The notes under the pieces are model-generated. The model was not told the origin of the DNA. It saw only the letters and a list, made by a program, of their open reading frames with translations, and ran no database searches. From Oscillospiraceae bacterium (GTDB taxonomy: Bacteria; Bacillota; Clostridia; Oscillospirales; UBA929), in contig JAITDM010000292.1 of assembly GCA_031282535.1 (NCBI GenBank), forward strand, positions 1-8,494: 8,494 nt of DNA, read 5' to 3'. Shown in pieces: positions 7,001 through 8,494 of this stretch. How positions within the stretch are numbered: position 1 is the first letter of the stretch; every line of letters starts with the position of its first letter. The position numbers were made by a program, and so were the translations under genes.

Positions 7001-8016
7001 GAACTGCCGAGGAGATTCAGCGTGTCCTGGGGGGAGGCCGGCTTCGGCCACAACAGAAGATTTTTGATCAATGGGGCCGTGACCGTGTGCGCGTCCGTGA
7101 CATCCACGACGCCAATCTTCGCGTCGTACCCTTCCGAACGCACAGTGTATCCATATGTGCCGGGCGCCACGTTGGCAAAGGACCTGCCGTCGGCCGTCGG
7201 CGCAAGCGCCGCGCCGGTGGAGAGGTTCTGCAGGGTTACGCTGGCCGCGGCCGCGGGGGCGGCGTTCAATACCACATTCCCCTGATAGGGCCCGGCCGGG
7301 TCGGAGGGTTCCTCTTTCAGCGTCAGCGACAGGCGGAAAAATTGGCTGTCCGCGTTCGGGAAAATATAATATACGTCGCATATCCCGTCGAGTTTCGAGT
7401 CGGCGATGGTCGCCCAGGACGGGTCTTCGGCAGGGGGGTTGTACCCGTTGGTGTTGGCGTGGATGAACGGAGGGTTTTGACCGGCGATGCTGGCGGAAGG
7501 GTATCTGACCCAGCGCGCGGTCCAGTTGGTCGCGAGGCCGGTCGCGGTGAGCCGCCCCAGGGACACCGCGGCGGCGAGCCCTTCGCCGGGCTTTGAGATC
7601 CGCACATCAAACGTCCTGCTTGTGCCGTTTGACGCGATACACAGTTTATAGCTGGCGACGCCGCCCTTCAGGTCGACGTTGGCCCATTTGATCCAGCCGC
7701 CGTTGCCATTGGCGTATGTCGTGCCGGGCTCATTGTTTTCGACAGCGATGGCGGAGTTTCCGCCATAATCAAAATTCCACTCCGCACCGGCTGCGGGGGG
7801 CGCGATATTGGCGTTGCCGGTCCGCACGCATCTCATCGTTACGGTCTCCGCGATCTTGGTGCCATCGTCCATGACGACGTCGGTGGCGGCGACACTCACT
7901 CCCGTGCCCGGCGTCACTTCCGCGAACACCGTGGGCGCGTGGATGACGGTGAGCGAGCACAGCATGGCCAGCGCCATAAACACGCTGATAGACCTTCCGA
8001 CTCCAGCTTTTTTCAC
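4057..8016 (-). CDS. Secreted multi-modular GH43 glycoside hydrolase with CBM6/35-like domains
   Basis: This is a 1319-residue exported enzyme, probably a xylosidase, arabinofuranosidase or arabinanase acting on hemicellulose outside the cell. Residues 1-32 form a signal peptide (MKKAGVGRSI, a hydrophobic core, then VFA before Glu33). Residues 51-316 and 321-565 are two copies of a unit: a CBM6-like part (motif KWANVDLKGG / KWSNVDLKGG) followed by a small beta-rich part. Residues 568-688 resemble CBM6/CBM35 (RFEAEN, NWLTFSDI, LDCVDV). The GH43 domain spans about 703-1048. Its likely catalytic base is Asp718 (TADPEAH), the pKa-tuning residue Asp794 (WAPD), the acid Glu931 (HEGPSAF), and the conserved His is His989 (SHGS). 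Residues 1062-1203 look CBM35-like, and 1210-1303 form a C-terminal beta domain (ILAVYDEDGRL, VKTFAWEP). No LPXTG or SLH anchor is visible, so it is probably released. The GTG at 8016 is preferred because it gives a canonical signal peptide and has TAAGG nine bases upstream. Substrate and GH43 subfamily cannot be fixed by eye. Confidence 0.93.
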   Translation of the reverse strand: MKKAGVGRSISVFMALAMLCSLTVIHAPTVFAEVTPGTGVSVAATDVVMDDGTKIAETVTMRCVRTGNANIAPPAAGAEWNFDYGGNSAIAVENNEPGTTYANGNGGWIKWANVDLKGGVASYKLCIASNGTSRTFDVRISKPGEGLAAAVSLGRLTATGLATNWTARWVRYPSASIAGQNPPFIHANTNGYNPPAEDPSWATIADSKLDGICDVYYIFPNADSQFFRLSLTLKEEPSDPAGPYQGNVVLNAAPAAAASVTLQNLSTGAALAPTADGRSFANVAPGTYGYTVRSEGYDAKIGVVDVTDAHTVTAPLIKNLLLWPKPASPQDTLNLLGSSWSDINITNNNGTPSWSNGSYVEFISNNTWFKWSNVDLKGGITSWESNLASGNVGNYSLELRVAPAGSAPAGVSPNRTIPDAAQSLGVQNVAVAAGSTGWGAPGITASYPAEGNLADPIRTGLSDVYVRCGGGDFNLSRVVLHLKSDVAVPAQLYDVVIAARPYDTAVRVTSMDGNTTYQPQADGKTYSLEMGFYKYSATADGHIARVNQVFVVDKAKKIYVVLPPTGGVNNRFEAENIAAANRPGSTVQNNAQYSGGQAITLGAAADNWLTFSDIASEYSGIAEVKIRYSGVTSGYINVKANNETPKTVALDASGTIVVYMDVTDGNNAIRISAVPAGFVLDCVDVWSLTTAGSVDPSEMDEPYVWTKNPVIKSIYTADPEAHVWPINRSKLMLYPSHDRYPQSGCDRMDMYHVFSTYDLTNFEDEGEILRRADLGSWASKGTGVNASTFMWAPDAAYYDGYYYFYNPVTGTYNSMSTWETSVVRSIYPDRDFEQIPASDVQANPGKEWSGYIRDSGSTDGYSNMYDVCVRVYDDRIYMYNGASQTLWQGELKSDMVTVVGGKLTLVSTDNRTTANNQGDPGAYQRLPSYHEGPSAFRRNGIYYLVYPGGIGSVGGLGGDSFHYATATGPLGPWTYRGVFFNPHGTTTSHGSVVEFKGEYYWVYHTGNMLPNSSDQTRSVCMDKLVFDDELTFDDGTKGAIVRFTRTFDGVPGLDDVEYEKPTGVKYGPTETANDNVIWGSGVAKNKDTAAGNGGWILNNVGGGASADTAVTLTFTLEKAQRARLRFHYATTSDMPKLNLSVNNVDHNTVNFPKTGGKSFFADVEFTPRKLQTGLNTIVLGGAGAASSSQIGGSIRLNYIEVIPLDEEEPAGLEVRRSGNHVSAINYNAKDTAAVDTKLILAVYDEDGRLAYVGAEDIAAAPKRAKTVVFDADLNAFEDSTVKTFAWEPDTYVPTAHCDFTEITMHNEYELGTAPNTASR
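6322..7056 (-). repeat. N-terminal binding unit, copy B, of the 1319-residue GH43 protein
   Basis: Residues 321-565 repeat the layout of copy A: TWFKWSNVDLKGG near 367-379, GLSDVYVRC near 460-468, FNLSRVVLHLK near 473-483, then YDVVIAARP and a YKYSATADGH segment. Motif offsets from copy A fall from about 260 to about 245 residues, so several indels separate the copies and the duplication is older than that in the neighbouring gene. Confidence 0.65.
7069..7866 (-). repeat. N-terminal binding unit, copy A, of the 1319-residue GH43 protein
   Basis: Residues 51-316 hold a CBM6-like segment (WIKWANVDLKGG near 108-119, GICDVYYIF near 211-219, FFRLSLTLK near 226-234) and then a small beta-rich segment (NVVLNAAP, SFANVAPGTYGYTVRSEGY) that resembles PEGA or carboxypeptidase-regulatory-like folds. 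It is probably a sugar-binding and spacer unit. Similarity to copy B is clear at the motifs but diverged overall. The family assignments are by pattern only. Confidence 0.65.
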
Positions 8017-8025
8017 AGGGATCAA

Positions 8026-8036
8026 CCTTACCTTTC
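8026..8036 (-). promoter_or_regulatory. Ribosome binding site supporting the GTG 8016 start
   Basis: Reading the minus strand, GAAAGG (8036-8031) and TAAGG (8030-8026) precede the GTG at 8016; TAAGG is nine bases from it. A TTG at 8025 is also in frame, and GAAAGG would serve it at a shorter spacing; that choice would add only three residues. The ATG at 8085 overlaps the xylA stop as ATGA but would place 23 mostly polar residues before the signal peptide, which makes it unlikely. Confidence 0.6.
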
Positions 8037-8081
8037 TATATGCGGCACAAAATGCCACGGCATGTCCCGCCCGATCGGCTG

Positions 8082-8494
8082 TCATCCAAACAGGAGGCTG
8101 TTTACGATGCTTTCCAAATACTCCTGCCGCCCGCTTGTGTTGGTCGTCACCTCTCCCAGGGAAAGCGCGTACTCCTCAAGCTGGGCGAACGTCGCCTTGC
8201 CGGAGACGATATCGGCGCCTATGCCTGTCTTGTAGCTTGCGTATCTGTCGCGGACGAACGCGTCAAGCCTGCCGTCCGCGACAATTTTGTCGGCCGCCCG
8301 GAGACCCAGCGCGAACGTGTCCATCCCGGCTATGTAAGACAGGAAAATGTCCTCGTGTGTAAACGACCCGCGGCGCGCCTTGGCGTCAAAATTGAGTCCG
8401 CCGTTCGTAAAGCCGCCCTCCTGCAGCACTTCCAGCATACACAGAACCGTATCGTACACGTTGGTTGGGAACTGGTCGGTATCCCAGCCCAAGA
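8082..8494 (-). CDS. xylA: Xylose isomerase, C-terminal third (5' end outside window)
   Basis: Xylose isomerase interconverts D-xylose and D-xylulose in the cytoplasm, the first intracellular step of xylose catabolism. The visible part is about 136 residues of a family that is usually about 440 residues long; the N-terminal two thirds lies beyond the right edge. It opens with the family signature [15 protein letters not shown], followed 32 residues on by [11 protein letters not shown]. The two Asp of WDTD and the Asp of NFDAK match the last three metal-binding aspartates of class II xylose isomerases, with the expected spacings of 2 and 32. [15 protein letters not shown] (here [12 protein letters not shown]) and the C-terminal QEYLESIVN are also family hallmarks. 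It ends at a TGA at 8084-8082. The frame is open to the window edge, so the TTG at 8492 is an internal Leu codon and not a start. It lies 65 bases upstream of a secreted GH43 protein on the same strand, which suggests co-transcription for xylan use. The identification is secure. Confidence 0.96.
   Translation of the reverse strand, partial: LGWDTDQFPTNVYDTVLCMLEVLQEGGFTNGGLNFDAKARRGSFTHEDIFLSYIAGMDTFALGLRAADKIVADGRLDAFVRDRYASYKTGIGADIVSGKATFAQLEEYALSLGEVTTNTSGRQEYLESIVNSLLFG

Noticed and set aside
8041..8066. Possible terminator between xylA and the GH43 gene (ATGC-CGTG-GCAT then TTTTG)
   Set aside because: The stem is only four to five base pairs with a tiny loop and four T; too weak to call, and read-through into the GH43 gene is more likely.

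Overview
The window is GC-rich by eye. It reads as a fragment of the genome of an anaerobic, plant-polysaccharide-degrading bacterium, most likely a high-GC member of the Clostridia (Bacillota). Three things point there: the xylose isomerase has a clostridial/Thermotoga-type C-terminus, the Shine-Dalgarno sites are purine-rich, and the secreted enzymes carry modules common in that group (InlB-type B-repeats, BIG2 domains, CBM6/35-like domains, GH43). The taxonomic call is inference; there is no rRNA or other marker here.

All convincing genes are on the minus strand, so the biological order runs from high to low coordinates. (1) 8494-8082: the last third of xylA (xylose isomerase), cut by the window edge. 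(2) 8016-4057: a complete 1319-residue secreted multi-modular protein with a GTG start. It has a signal peptide, two copies of a unit made of a CBM6-like and a small beta-rich domain, a CBM6/35-like domain, one GH43 catalytic domain, another CBM35-like domain and a C-terminal beta domain. (3) 4056-3431: 626 bases without a convincing gene, holding a terminator-like hairpin just after gene 2, other GC-rich hairpins, an isolated strong Shine-Dalgarno match, and a possible promoter for the next gene. (4) 3430-1: the first 1143 codons of a second secreted protein, running off the window. It contains two tandem copies of [InlB B-repeat, BIG2, GH43, CBM6-like], with a spacing of exactly 635 codons (1905 bases) through the GH43 domain.

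Together the window is part of a hemicellulose (xylan, arabinoxylan or arabinan) utilisation locus. Three GH43 catalytic domains on two exported proteins could release xylose and/or arabinose outside the cell, and xylose isomerase feeds the xylose into the pentose phosphate pathway. The individual families are known. The unusual part is the architecture: a near-perfect internal duplication of a four-domain GH43 module with five conserved cysteines, and duplicated N-terminal binding domains in its neighbour. I found no mobile element, CRISPR array, RNA gene or defence system. The long plus-strand open frames are shadows of the minus-strand genes.
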